Of a stretch of 64,000 nucleotides of DNA, positions 1 through 8,308 are shown in pieces. Each line of letters opens with the position of its first letter. Positions within the stretch are counted from its first letter, which is position 1. Source of the stretch: Gordonia prachuapensis (GTDB taxonomy: Bacteria; Actinomycetota; Actinomycetes; Mycobacteriales; Mycobacteriaceae); NCBI RefSeq assembly GCF_036350515.1, contig NZ_JAZDUE010000008.1, positions 1 to 64,000 of the forward strand, given 5' to 3'. Under the pieces are notes generated by a model. That model was not told the DNA's origin. It saw nothing but the letters and a program-made list of their open reading frames with translations, and made no database searches. Both the position numbers and the translations under genes were made by a program.

Positions 1-99
1 AACACCAACCCCACGCCCTTCATCTGGCACAAAACCGCAGACGAAATCCTGCAACGCCTCGCCGGCTACTGCGCCGCGATCAACGAGAACAACAATTAA
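1..99 (+). CDS. IS630-family transposase, C-terminal fragment (cut by window edge)
   Basis: The first 33 codons read open from base 1 to a TAA stop. The peptide contains WHKTADEIL followed by LAGYCAAIN, which resembles the conserved C-terminus of IS630/Tc1-type DDE transposases. The catalytic domain lies outside the window, so completeness and activity cannot be judged. About 15 bases after the stop the sequence runs into CTGACAGGACACTAG, which may be the element's end, because IS630 elements insert at TA dinucleotides. The flanking genes are ordinary chromosomal genes. Confidence 0.7.
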   Translation, partial: NTNPTPFIWHKTADEILQRLAGYCAAINENNN

Positions 100-172
100 A
101 CGACGAATCTACCTGACAGGACACTAGCGGCTCGCGGGCTACTCGATCAACGGGTGGGGGAGACAGGCGTGA

Positions 173-1351
173 TCAGGGTTTCAGAACCATCTTGACGGCG
201 CCGTCGACCTTTCGCTGGAAGATGTCGTAGGCGTGCGGTGCGTCGTCGAGCGGCAACTCGTGTGATGCGAAGGAGTCGACACCCAGCGGGTCGTCGTCGC
301 CGAGCAACGGCATGATGGACGGTATCCATTTCTTGACGTTGGCCTGCCCCATGCGGATCTGGATCTGCTTGTCGAACAAGGTCATCAACGGCAGCGGGTC
401 GGCGGTACCGCCGTAGACGCCGATCACCGACAGCGTCCCTCCGCGGCGGACCACATCGATGGCGGTGTACAGGGCGGACAGCCGGTCGAGTCCGGCCTGC
501 TTCATGAGCGTCTCGGCAACCGCGTCCGGCAATGCGCCGGCGATCCGCTGCATCATCTTGTTCACCGGTGAGCCGTGCGCTTCCATCCCGACCGCGTCTA
601 TCACCGCATCGGTGCCGCGGCCCTGGGTGCGGTCCCGGATGACCTCGGCGACATCATCCACCGCACCCAGATCGATGGTCGGAATGCCGCGGGACTCCAA
701 GCGGGCCAGGCGTTCCGGGACGCGGTCCACTCCGATCACCTGGGCGCCGCGGTGGTGCGCGATGCGGGCGGCCATGTCGCCGATGGGGCCGAGCCCGAGC
801 ACGGTCACCGACCCGCCCGGCGGGATGTCGGCGTACTCGACGGCCTGCCACGCCGTCGGCAGCACATCCGACAGGTAGACGTAGCGTGAGTCCGGGGCCT
901 CAACCGGGACCTTGATGTGGGTGAACTGGGCCTGCGGCACCCGCAGGTACTCGGCTTGACCACCCGGTACCGACCCGTACAGCTTCGAGTAGCCGAAGAG
1001 TGCGGCGCCCATACCCTGGTCGCGGACCTGGGTCGTCTCGCACTGGGTGTACAGGTCCTGGCCACACATGTAGCAGGCGCCACACGAGATCTGGAACGGG
1101 ATCACCACCCGGTCGCCGACCCGGAGATCGCCGGCGTCGGGGCCGACCTCCTCGACGATCCCCATCGGTTCGTGACCGAGGATGTCGCCCGGTTCCATGA
1201 AGGCCCCGAGCACCTCGTAGAGGTGGAGATCCGAACCGCAGATGTTCGTCGAGGTCACCTTGATGATCGCGTCCGACGGTTCCTCGATCTTGGGGTCCGC
1301 GACCTCCTCGACACTCACACTTCGCTTGCCCTGCCACGTGACTGCGCGCAT
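173..1351 (-). CDS. Zinc-dependent alcohol dehydrogenase (formaldehyde-dehydrogenase-like MDR family)
   Basis: This 392-residue medium-chain dehydrogenase oxidises an alcohol or hydroxymethyl adduct with NAD(P). Catalytic zinc ligands are Cys38 (NICGSDLH) and His60-Glu61 (GHEP). The structural-zinc lobe has Cys90, Cys93, Cys96 and Cys104 in the normal C-x2-C-x2-C-x7-C spacing. A Rossmann motif GLGPIG lies near residue 200. The start was set at the ATG preceded by AGGAGG; the reading frame stays open for a further 212 codons upstream, but that part looks non-coding and lacks family similarity. The overall shape resembles glutathione-independent formaldehyde dehydrogenase-like enzymes. The substrate is not readable from the sequence. 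Confidence 0.88.
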   Translation of the reverse strand: MRAVTWQGKRSVSVEEVADPKIEEPSDAIIKVTSTNICGSDLHLYEVLGAFMEPGDILGHEPMGIVEEVGPDAGDLRVGDRVVIPFQISCGACYMCGQDLYTQCETTQVRDQGMGAALFGYSKLYGSVPGGQAEYLRVPQAQFTHIKVPVEAPDSRYVYLSDVLPTAWQAVEYADIPPGGSVTVLGLGPIGDMAARIAHHRGAQVIGVDRVPERLARLESRGIPTIDLGAVDDVAEVIRDRTQGRGTDAVIDAVGMEAHGSPVNKMMQRIAGALPDAVAETLMKQAGLDRLSALYTAIDVVRRGGTLSVIGVYGGTADPLPLMTLFDKQIQIRMGQANVKKWIPSIMPLLGDDDPLGVDSFASHELPLDDAPHAYDIFQRKVDGAVKMVLKP

Positions 1352-1498
1352 CGGTCCTCCTAGTCCTCCGGGCTCACCCAACGGGGCGCCCGGGTCGTTG
1401 TAGATCGCAGATTGCCCCGTAGTTGGTGCGCACAAACGTGTTTGTCGGGCGGCGGTCGGAGCGTTTGTCCACGGCGCCCGCCGGGTATCCGCACATAC

Positions 1499-2353
1499 GT
1501 GAGTGACGATCAGAACGCAGGAAAGACGATCGACTACCCGGGGCGAACGCGCGAGATGTCGGAGCGTCCACGCGATGAGATGCGCGACTACGAGGGTCGC
1601 GGCCTGCTCGCCGGCAAGAAGGCGTTGGTGACCGGAGGCGACTCGGGCATCGGACGCGCGGTGGCGGTGGCCTTCGCCAAAGAGGGAGCCGACGTCGCCA
1701 TCGCGTTCCTCGAGGAGACCGACGACGCACGACACACTGTGCAGCTCATCGAAGCCGAAGGCCGCACTGCGCGTTCGTTCGTCGGCGATCTGGGCGACCC
1801 CGAGCACTGTGCGGACGTCGTGGCTCGAACGGCGGACGAACTCGGTGGGCTGAACATGTTGGTGAACAACATCGCGTACCAGCAACCGGTGGACGACTTC
1901 CTGGAACTCTCGCCGAGCCAGTGGCGTCGCACCTTCGATGTCAACATCGACAGCTTCTTCCACACGATCCGCGCGGCCGTCCCGCACCTGACCGGCGGCG
2001 GCGCGATCATCAACACCGGCTCCATCAACGGCCTGCGCGGTAACAAACAGCTGATCGACTACTCGGCCACCAAGGGAGCGGTCACCGCGCTGACTTACTC
2101 ACTGGCGCAGTCGCTTCTGGAACGACAGATACGGGTCAACTGTGTGGCACCAGGACCGGTGTGGACTCCGTTGATACCGGCGACACTTCCGGCCGACCAG
2201 GGCGAGGGTTTCGGCCGGCAGACGCCCTACGGGAGGCCGGCGCAGCCCGACGAGATCGCGCCCTCGTACGTCTTCTTCGCCGCCGAGTTGCTCTCGTCGT
2301 ACTACACCGGAGAGGTCCTGGCTCCCCTCGGCGGTGAGACGCTGCCAGGCTGA
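1499..2353 (+). CDS. SDR family oxidoreductase (YhdF/GS39-like)
   Basis: This is a short-chain dehydrogenase of about 284 residues. It has an N-terminal tail followed by the cofactor motif TGGDSGIGRA, the NNIA motif, the active-site Ser in NTGSINGLRG and YSATK with the catalytic Tyr and Lys. The N-terminal extension before the Rossmann fold and the GDSGIGRAVA signature are typical of the bacterial general-stress SDR subgroup (B. subtilis YhdF-like). The GTG at 1499 keeps this tail, but no strong ribosome site is visible there. The ATG at 1556 is an alternative start. The gene diverges from the alcohol dehydrogenase across about 150 bases. Substrate unknown. Confidence 0.87.
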   Translation: MSDDQNAGKTIDYPGRTREMSERPRDEMRDYEGRGLLAGKKALVTGGDSGIGRAVAVAFAKEGADVAIAFLEETDDARHTVQLIEAEGRTARSFVGDLGDPEHCADVVARTADELGGLNMLVNNIAYQQPVDDFLELSPSQWRRTFDVNIDSFFHTIRAAVPHLTGGGAIINTGSINGLRGNKQLIDYSATKGAVTALTYSLAQSLLERQIRVNCVAPGPVWTPLIPATLPADQGEGFGRQTPYGRPAQPDEIAPSYVFFAAELLSSYYTGEVLAPLGGETLPG

Positions 2354-2362
2354 GCGACGCGC

Positions 2363-2968
2363 TCAGCTGTACGGTGGAAAAGCCTGCGATGACAACAGCT
2401 TCGCGAGATGCGCCGCGTTGCGTGCGGCAGCAGATGTGGCGTCGACGACGGCGCTCGGCGCGGTCTCGAGGTCCTTGTAGTCACGTCCACCCATGGCCTC
2501 GTCGTTCCAGTAGGTGCTGCCCTGTCCGGCGATGCTGAAGCCGATGTCGTTCAATGCGCCGAACACGTCGGCGATGATCTTGTGCGCGCCGTCCTCGTTG
2601 CCCACGACGGCACACATGCCGACCTTGCCGAGCATCGTCGGACGACCCTGGTCGTCGGTACGCGAGATCTCGGCGTCGAGCCGTTCCAGAACACGTTGGG
2701 CCACACTGGACATGTGCCCCAACCAGGTCGGAGTGGCGATCAGGAGGATGTCCGCGCGCCGGACACGGTCGAACAGCTGCGGCCAGGCATCCCCGTCGCC
2801 CATGTCGCGTTCGACTCCGGGACGGATGTCGTGGTCCACCGCACGGATGATGTCTCCCTGCACTCCGTGATTCGACAACGCATCGAGTGTTTGCCGGGCC
2901 AGCAGTTCGCTGCTCGACTCCGCGGGTGACGGCTTCAGGGTGCAGTTGATCGCGATTGCTGAGGTCAT
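2363..2968 (-). CDS. Flavodoxin-fold NAD(P)H-dependent FMN reductase
   Basis: This 201-residue protein begins with a beta strand and a phosphate-binding loop (INCTLKPSPAESSS), as in NADPH-dependent FMN reductases. ATPTWLGHMSS and the later GNEDGAHK segment match the other two FMN loops of flavodoxin/WrbA-like proteins. It is probably a cytoplasmic quinone or flavin reductase. The gene converges on the upstream SDR with only 9 bases between the stops and diverges from the anti-sigma-like gene. The start was set at the first Met of the Rossmann-like strand; the upstream extension of the frame overlaps the divergent gene and is not credible. Confidence 0.83.
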   Translation of the reverse strand: MTSAIAINCTLKPSPAESSSELLARQTLDALSNHGVQGDIIRAVDHDIRPGVERDMGDGDAWPQLFDRVRRADILLIATPTWLGHMSSVAQRVLERLDAEISRTDDQGRPTMLGKVGMCAVVGNEDGAHKIIADVFGALNDIGFSIAGQGSTYWNDEAMGGRDYKDLETAPSAVVDATSAAARNAAHLAKLLSSQAFPPYS

Positions 2969-3031
2969 GAGCCCGGAGTACCCAGCTCGTCGTCGGGCAA
3001 CCGGGCTGCTCCAAGAATCCGGCGCTGTGGA

Positions 3032-3061
3032 TGTTTCGATGCTGCGGGTGTTTCGATGCTG
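3032..3061. repeat. 13-bp direct repeat in a divergent promoter region
   Basis: TGTTTCGATGCTG occurs at 3032-3044 and again at 3049-3061, a 17-bp period, between the FMN reductase and the anti-sigma-like gene. Direct repeats at this kind of spacing are often tandem regulator sites. No matching regulator gene is adjacent. It could equally be a chance duplication. Confidence 0.5.
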
Positions 3062-3124
3062 TGGCAACGGGCAAGTCTGTGATGACCGAGGACTGACGAC
3101 ACCCACCCCAGGTGACGCCCAATC

Positions 3125-3514
3125 ATGGAACACACATCCGACATCTCTGTAGAGGTCACGGTGTCTGCGGTGGCCGAGCGCATCGCCCTCATCCGACACG
3201 TCGTGGGCGATGTTCTCGATGACGCCGGGATCATGCCCTCCAACGCGCTCGACATGGTTCTGGCGGTCGATGCGATGTGCACCCTGATCGTGCCGTGCTC
3301 TGCCGACAGCCGATCCTTGACATGCGCGGTGGCGGTGGGTTCGGCGGCCACCGATGCGAGCGTGCACGGCTGGCTCGTGGACGATGTGCACCTGCCCCAC
3401 GGCGGGTTCTCGTGGCGGCTGCTCGAGCAGACCGTCGGTGGCGTCGACGTGGTGACAGGCCACGACGGGTGGGTGCAGATCGCGTGCCGCAAGCCGCATG
3501 TTCCGGTGTCCTGA
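3125..3514 (+). CDS. RsbW/UsfX-like anti-sigma factor homologue (orphan)
   Basis: This 129-residue protein resembles mycobacterial UsfX (RsbW), the GHKL-fold anti-sigma-F factor. It has an LAVDAMCTLIV segment where UsfX has LAVDEVCTRLI, then GGFSWRLLEQTVGGVDVVTGHDG matching the GSFSWHVLTAL...DG region. In GHKL proteins the Glu of this N-box helps ATP binding and kinase activity; here it is Ala, so the protein may bind without phosphorylating. No sigma factor or anti-anti-sigma gene is adjacent, unlike usfX-sigF. It diverges from the flavin reductase and is followed 43 bases later by an SDR gene. Confidence 0.68.
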   Translation: MEHTSDISVEVTVSAVAERIALIRHVVGDVLDDAGIMPSNALDMVLAVDAMCTLIVPCSADSRSLTCAVAVGSAATDASVHGWLVDDVHLPHGGFSWRLLEQTVGGVDVVTGHDGWVQIACRKPHVPVS

Positions 3515-3557
3515 CCGCTCGGTATCGTGAACCATCTCTCGATACCAGGGGGCGACG

Positions 3558-4493
3558 ATGTCCAAGGACGGATGGGGGCCGGCGCAGGCTCCGCCCATGG
3601 GCGGCCGCATGGTGGTGGTCACCGGCGCGAACTCGGGAATCGGGCTGGAGACGGTGCGTCATCTCGTCACGCTGGGCGCCCACGTGGTGATGGCTTGTCG
3701 CAACGTCGACAGTGCCGCTGCCGCGCGAGCCGACGTGCTGGCCTCAGCGCCCGACGGACAGGTCGACATCGTGCAGACCGATCTCAGCGACCTCAGCTCG
3801 GTACACAAGGCGGCCGACGAGATCGCCCTGTCCCATCCGGTCGTGGACGTGCTGATCAACAACGCGGGCGTCATGGCGGGTCGCCGGGAGATGACCGTGG
3901 ACGGCTTCGAGATGGACTTCGGCACCAACGTGCTCGGCCACTTCGCATTGACCGGACTGCTGCTCGAGAAGTTGCTGGCCGCGGACGCCGGACGGGTGGT
4001 GACGGTGGGGAGCAACGCCCACCGCGGCGGTGTGGTGGACTTCGACGACCTCACGATGGCCCGCGGATTCAGCACCTCACGCGCCTATTCACGGTCCAAG
4101 TTCGCCCAGCTCGTCTTCGCGTGGCAGCTGCAGCGCCAGCTGACTGCCGCCGGACACACGAACCCGATCTCGCTGGCCGCGCATCCCGGTGCCACGCACA
4201 GCGGCGTGATGCGGGACTCCGGGCGGATGCTGAGCTGGCTGTTCACCACTCCCACACTGCATCGGGTGCGGAGCACCTTCATCATGGAAGCACCGCAGGG
4301 GGCCTTGCCATCGGTGCGGGCCGCGACCGATCCCGATGCCCGGGGTGGCCAGTATTACGGCCCGTCGGGGCCGATGGAATTCAGTGGCGCACCGGTCCTG
4401 GTGCGGCCCAGTCCCCGGGTGCAGGACCCGGCCCTCGGGCGACGATTGTGGGAGGTCGCCCAAGCCCTCACCGGGGTGCGGTACCCGTTCTAG
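3558..4493 (+). CDS. SDR family oxidoreductase (retinol-dehydrogenase/WWOX-like)
   Basis: This is a 311-residue short-chain dehydrogenase with TGANSGIGLE, NNAGVM, the catalytic-Ser region VTVGSNAHRGG and the YSRSK catalytic motif. MACRN after the second strand suggests NADP preference, as in retinol-dehydrogenase-like SDRs. The ATG follows a GGGGGCGACG ribosome site. It lies downstream of the anti-sigma-like gene in the same direction and may be co-transcribed with it. The family often reduces lipophilic ketones or aldehydes; the substrate here is not determinable. Confidence 0.86.
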   Translation: MSKDGWGPAQAPPMGGRMVVVTGANSGIGLETVRHLVTLGAHVVMACRNVDSAAAARADVLASAPDGQVDIVQTDLSDLSSVHKAADEIALSHPVVDVLINNAGVMAGRREMTVDGFEMDFGTNVLGHFALTGLLLEKLLAADAGRVVTVGSNAHRGGVVDFDDLTMARGFSTSRAYSRSKFAQLVFAWQLQRQLTAAGHTNPISLAAHPGATHSGVMRDSGRMLSWLFTTPTLHRVRSTFIMEAPQGALPSVRAATDPDARGGQYYGPSGPMEFSGAPVLVRPSPRVQDPALGRRLWEVAQALTGVRYPF

Positions 4494-4598
4494 CGAGAAG
4501 ACCTCTGTCGGGCCCGGATCCGGATCGTCGCGCACACCGTTGCCCTCGCGCCATGGTCCCGGTCGCCGAACCCGACGCGGAGACCGGCGCCTGAGGGG

Positions 4599-4859
4599 TC
4601 ACAGCATGGCGATGAGGCCGATCGCGACGACGATCATGATGACGATCAGTGCTCCGACACCGATGAGCATCGCGATCCCGCTGATCGGGAAGACGCGGGC
4701 GAATCGGTCCTCATGATGCGACAGACCTGACGTCTGCGGTGTGTCCGGAGGTGTGTCACCAGGTGCGGCGCCGCCGCCCGGCTCGAGACCGGGGGTCGCG
4801 GCAGGGTCGGGATCATGGGCGGCCGGGTCACGTGCCGGGCCACCGTCCTGTTCGGGCAT
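4599..4859 (-). CDS. Small Pro-rich membrane protein (DUF6480-like)
   Basis: This 86-residue protein has a hydrophilic Pro/Asp-rich N-terminus containing TPGLEPGGG and DTPPDTP, followed by one C-terminal transmembrane helix (GIAMLIGVGALIVIMIVVAI). This layout matches the small actinobacterial DUF6480 family as I recall it. Function is unknown. The start was set at the Met directly before PEQDGGP; an upstream extension to 4952 is possible but looks unlike coding sequence. It converges with the SDR gene. Confidence 0.6.
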   Translation of the reverse strand: MPEQDGGPARDPAAHDPDPAATPGLEPGGGAAPGDTPPDTPQTSGLSHHEDRFARVFPISGIAMLIGVGALIVIMIVVAIGLIAML

Positions 4860-5018
4860 GGCCACTCCCGTCGTGTCAGCGCGCGCGGTCGGTCCGTCGC
4901 GGTCGCGGAATTGGCGACTGTGGTCGGGTACCCGTTGTGCCGCCGAGTACACCTACGCCGACCGCGCCATCATCAGTGCCGACGGCGCGTTGCGAACCGA
5001 TCTGGGCAAGTGCCGGAG

Positions 5019-6788
5019 CTATCGGCCGGCCAGCGCGTCAGCGGCCCGGACGAATGCCAAGTGCGACAGCGCCTGCGGGGTGTTGCCGGCCTGTCGTCGC
5101 GCGTCGACGTTGTACTCCTCGGAGAACAACCCGACGTCGTTGGCGGTGGCGACCGCGGTCGTCATCAGCGCTTCGGCGGCGTCGCGCCGTCCGCTTCGCG
5201 CGTACTGGGTCACCAGCCAGAACGTGCACGCCAGGAACGGATGCTCGTCACCGCTCAGGCCGTCGACACCGGTCGAGGTGCGATAGCGCAGCACGAGACC
5301 GCCGCGCATCAGAGTCTTCTCGATCTTGTCCACGGTGGCCAGCATCCGCGGATCGTCGGCGGCGCAGAAGCCCACCTGCGGCAGCAGGAGAAGCGAGGCA
5401 TCCACTTCGTCGGAACCTGCGTACTGGACGAAGCAACCGGACTGCGGGTCAACGCATTCCGCATCGATCTCGGCCCGAATGCGGTCACGTAGTTCACCCC
5501 AGTGCTCCGGTGATCCGTCGAGACCATGTCGTTGCACCGCACGCACGCCCCGGTCGAACGCCGCCCACTTCATCACTCGCGACTGGGTGAACATCCGTGG
5601 CTCACCACGCATCTCCCAGATGCCGTTGTCGAGTCGCTCCAGGTTGGCCTCCACCTGTTCGAGCAGGGCCTTCTGTAAGGACCACGACAGCGGCTTCTCG
5701 TCGAGACCGGCTTCGCGCGCATCGTCGAGGCCGACCATCACCTCCCCGATCACGTCACCCTGGTACTGATCGACCGCGCCGTTGCCCACCCGAACCGGCG
5801 CCGAGTTCTCGTACCCCGGCAGCTGCGGCACCTCGCGTTCGATCAGATCACGCTCCCCGGCAATGCCGTACATGATCTGGATGTCCTCGGTGTCGCCGGC
5901 GATGGATCGCATCAACCACATCCGCCAGTGTTCGGCGACGTTCAGGAAGCCGTGCGTGACCAGAGCCTCCAGTGTCAGGGAGGCGTCGCGCAGCCAGACG
6001 TAGCGATAGTCCCAGTTGCGGGCGCCCCCGAACTGCTCGGGTAGCGACGTGGTGGCCGCGGCGACGATACCGCCGGTGTCGAGATTGCTCAACGCGCGCA
6101 ACGTGATCAGTGAACGGATGACGAGTTCGTGGTGCGGCCCGGTGTGATCGATGCGGGCGGCCCAGGTCCGCCACCATTCGCGCGTGTGGGCGAGTGCATC
6201 GTCGACGACCGACGGTGGCGGTTCCGCTCGATGCGAGTGATACCAGGACAGCGTGAGGTCCACGGTGACATCGGGTTCGACGGTGAAGAAGCCACGGTGG
6301 GCGTTGCCGTCGGCATGCAGGGCAACGCCGCGCACGACACAGGCGTCCGGCCCGGCGATGGCCCGCAACGCGGGCCCGGTGTCGTCGCCCACCTGCGTCA
6401 CCCACGGGATCGACTTCGCATAGTCGAATCGCATCCGCAGGTCGGTCTCGAAATCCACGTGACCGGAGATCCCCACCACGCGGCGGATCAGGTCGACCGA
6501 GCCTGCGTCGATCGGCATGAACTCGTGCACCTCGGCTGTGCCGGTCGACGTCTCCCACCGGGTGACCAGGATGAGGGTGTCCTCGTCGTAGCGGCGGGTC
6601 ATCCGGGCATCCTGGTCGCGCGGCGCCAGCCGCCAGCGCCCGTGGTCGGCGGTGCCGAGCATCGCGGCGAAGATCGACGACGAGTCGTATCGGGGCACGC
6701 ACAGCCAGTCGATGTCACCGTCCCGGGAGATCAGAGCTGCCGTGCGACAGTCGCCGACCATGGCATAGTCCTCGATCAGAGCACCCAT
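5019..6788 (-). CDS. GH15 family glycoside hydrolase (trehalase/glucoamylase type)
   Basis: This 589-residue protein begins with MGALIEDYAMVGDCRTAALI and DIDWLCVPRYDS, the N-terminal signature of GH15 enzymes of the bacterial trehalase/glucoamylase group. The hallmark ARNWDYRYVWLRDASL lies near residues 256-270, inside the alpha/alpha-toroid domain. No signal peptide is visible, so it is probably cytoplasmic. Mycobacterial members hydrolyse trehalose; others cleave glucans. The gene diverges from the glucose-6-phosphate dehydrogenase gene, which fits release of glucose feeding the oxidative pentose-phosphate route. The frame extends to 6881, but the start at 6788 matches the family. Confidence 0.85.
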   Translation of the reverse strand: MGALIEDYAMVGDCRTAALISRDGDIDWLCVPRYDSSSIFAAMLGTADHGRWRLAPRDQDARMTRRYDEDTLILVTRWETSTGTAEVHEFMPIDAGSVDLIRRVVGISGHVDFETDLRMRFDYAKSIPWVTQVGDDTGPALRAIAGPDACVVRGVALHADGNAHRGFFTVEPDVTVDLTLSWYHSHRAEPPPSVVDDALAHTREWWRTWAARIDHTGPHHELVIRSLITLRALSNLDTGGIVAAATTSLPEQFGGARNWDYRYVWLRDASLTLEALVTHGFLNVAEHWRMWLMRSIAGDTEDIQIMYGIAGERDLIEREVPQLPGYENSAPVRVGNGAVDQYQGDVIGEVMVGLDDAREAGLDEKPLSWSLQKALLEQVEANLERLDNGIWEMRGEPRMFTQSRVMKWAAFDRGVRAVQRHGLDGSPEHWGELRDRIRAEIDAECVDPQSGCFVQYAGSDEVDASLLLLPQVGFCAADDPRMLATVDKIEKTLMRGGLVLRYRTSTGVDGLSGDEHPFLACTFWLVTQYARSGRRDAAEALMTTAVATANDVGLFSEEYNVDARRQAGNTPQALSHLAFVRAADALAGR

Positions 6789-6874
6789 GCCCCCGATTGT
6801 GCCTATCGCCGGCCGATCGTGGCCAAGGAACCGAGACCATGTCAGTGAGGTGGCGGTCCGGGTTACCGTCGGAT

Positions 6875-8239
6875 ATGGCAACCACCACGACCCTGTTCAT
6901 CTGCGGCGCGATGGGCGACCTGACCTCACGCCTGCTGTTGCCCGCGCTCGCGCAGCTACTCGATCTCGAACCCGACCGTGACGTCCGCCTGGTGGGGGTC
7001 GGACGACGTGACGTCACCGACGACGAGTGGCGCGACCGTGTGCGGCAGTCGTTCGGCGACGGCGCGTCGTCGGCGGCCCGCGACGTCGCCGAGCAGGCGA
7101 GCTTCATCCAAGCCGACGTCAGCACCCCCGAAGGCGTGAAGAGCGTCTTGGAGCAGGCGGACGGACGGTCCGTGCTGTACTTCGCCGTGCCACCGTCGGT
7201 TGCACAGGAGGCCTGCGACGCCATGTCCGGGATCGATCTGCCCGACGATCTGATGTTGGCTCTCGAGAAACCCTTCGGCACAGACGAAGACAGCGCACGC
7301 GAGTTCAACCAGAAGCTCACCCGCCTCGTCCCGGAGAACCAGGTGTTCCGGGTGGATCACTTTCTCGGTCAGTCGATCCTGCTGGACATGCTGGGTGTTC
7401 GGTTCGCCAACCGGGTGTTCGAGCCGGTGTGGTCGGCCGAGCACATCGAGTCGGTGGTGATCCGCTACGACGAGACCCTCGGCCTCGAGGGCCGCGCCGG
7501 CTACTACGACAAGGCCGGCGCGCTCGTCGACATGATGCAGAGTCATCTGCTCGAACTGCTTGCCGCAGTCGCGATGGACCCGCCCGCGTCGTTGGACGAA
7601 CGCGACCTACGTGATGCCACCGGCGCGGCCCTTCGCGCGACCCGGCTGTGGGACGGCGATCCCGTCCGTTCCTCGCGCCGGGCGAGGTACACCGCGGGTG
7701 AGGCCGGCGGGAAAGAGCTGCCATCGTATGTCGATGAGGACGGTGTCGACCCGTCGAACAACACAGAAACGTTGGCCGAGGCCACCTTCGAGGTCGCGAC
7801 CGCACGCTGGGCCGGTGTCCGTTTCATCCTCCGATCCGGCAAGGCGATCGAGCCGGCGGTCCGGGAGATCGCTCTGCACTTCCGGCCCGTTCGCCATCTC
7901 CCGCCGCAGTTCCACGGCCACACCGCGCCGAACGTCCTGCGGTTCACGTTCGGTCCGGACGCGATGTCGTTGCGCCTCAACGTGCATGACGGCACGAATC
8001 CGTTCGACCTCGCCGGGACCGACCTCTCCGCCGACCTCGGCGAGGGCTCCATGCGGGCCTATGCGGAGGTGCTGTCGGGCATCTTGGACGGTGACGCGAC
8101 TCTCGCCGTCCGCGACGATGCGGCCGAACAATGTTGGCGCATCGTCGACCCGATCATCGAGGCGTGGAAGGCCGACCGCGTGCCGCTCGACGAGTACCCG
8201 GCGGGCTCGCAAGGGCCGGAGAGTTGGCATCGGGTGTAG
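6875..8239 (+). CDS. zwf: Glucose-6-phosphate dehydrogenase family protein
   Basis: This 454-residue protein carries the NAD(P)-binding GAMGDLTSRLLLPAL, the EKPFG motif and RVDHFLGQS at the active site, followed by YYDKAGALVDMMQSHLLELL typical of G6PDH. It oxidises glucose 6-phosphate to 6-phosphogluconolactone. The catalytic Asp-His pair is present, but the usual RIDHYLGKE Lys, which contacts substrate phosphate, is Gln here. The protein is about 40 residues shorter than classical G6PDH, like some actinobacterial paralogues. It is therefore probably a second, divergent zwf copy. The start at 6875 was chosen where similarity begins. Confidence 0.8.
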   Translation: MATTTTLFICGAMGDLTSRLLLPALAQLLDLEPDRDVRLVGVGRRDVTDDEWRDRVRQSFGDGASSAARDVAEQASFIQADVSTPEGVKSVLEQADGRSVLYFAVPPSVAQEACDAMSGIDLPDDLMLALEKPFGTDEDSAREFNQKLTRLVPENQVFRVDHFLGQSILLDMLGVRFANRVFEPVWSAEHIESVVIRYDETLGLEGRAGYYDKAGALVDMMQSHLLELLAAVAMDPPASLDERDLRDATGAALRATRLWDGDPVRSSRRARYTAGEAGGKELPSYVDEDGVDPSNNTETLAEATFEVATARWAGVRFILRSGKAIEPAVREIALHFRPVRHLPPQFHGHTAPNVLRFTFGPDAMSLRLNVHDGTNPFDLAGTDLSADLGEGSMRAYAEVLSGILDGDATLAVRDDAAEQCWRIVDPIIEAWKADRVPLDEYPAGSQGPESWHRV

Positions 8240-8249
8240 CGGAGTCACG

Positions 8250-8286
8250 GACAGCCCGTCCACGATCAGGTCGTGGACGGGCTGTC
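8250..8286. terminator. Bidirectional stem-loop terminator
   Basis: A perfect 16-bp stem (8250-8265 with 8271-8286) closes a TCAGG loop between the convergent G6PDH and permease genes. The stem is very GC-rich and there is no T-tract, which is common for actinobacterial terminators. Confidence 0.8.
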
Positions 8287-8308
8287 GGTGAGCAGTTCTC
8301 GGGATGTG

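Noticed and set aside
1352..1987. N-terminal extension of the alcohol dehydrogenase to a 604-codon frame
   Set aside because: The extra 212 codons overlap the divergent SDR gene and have no family similarity. An AGGAGG site sits just before the internal ATG at 1351.
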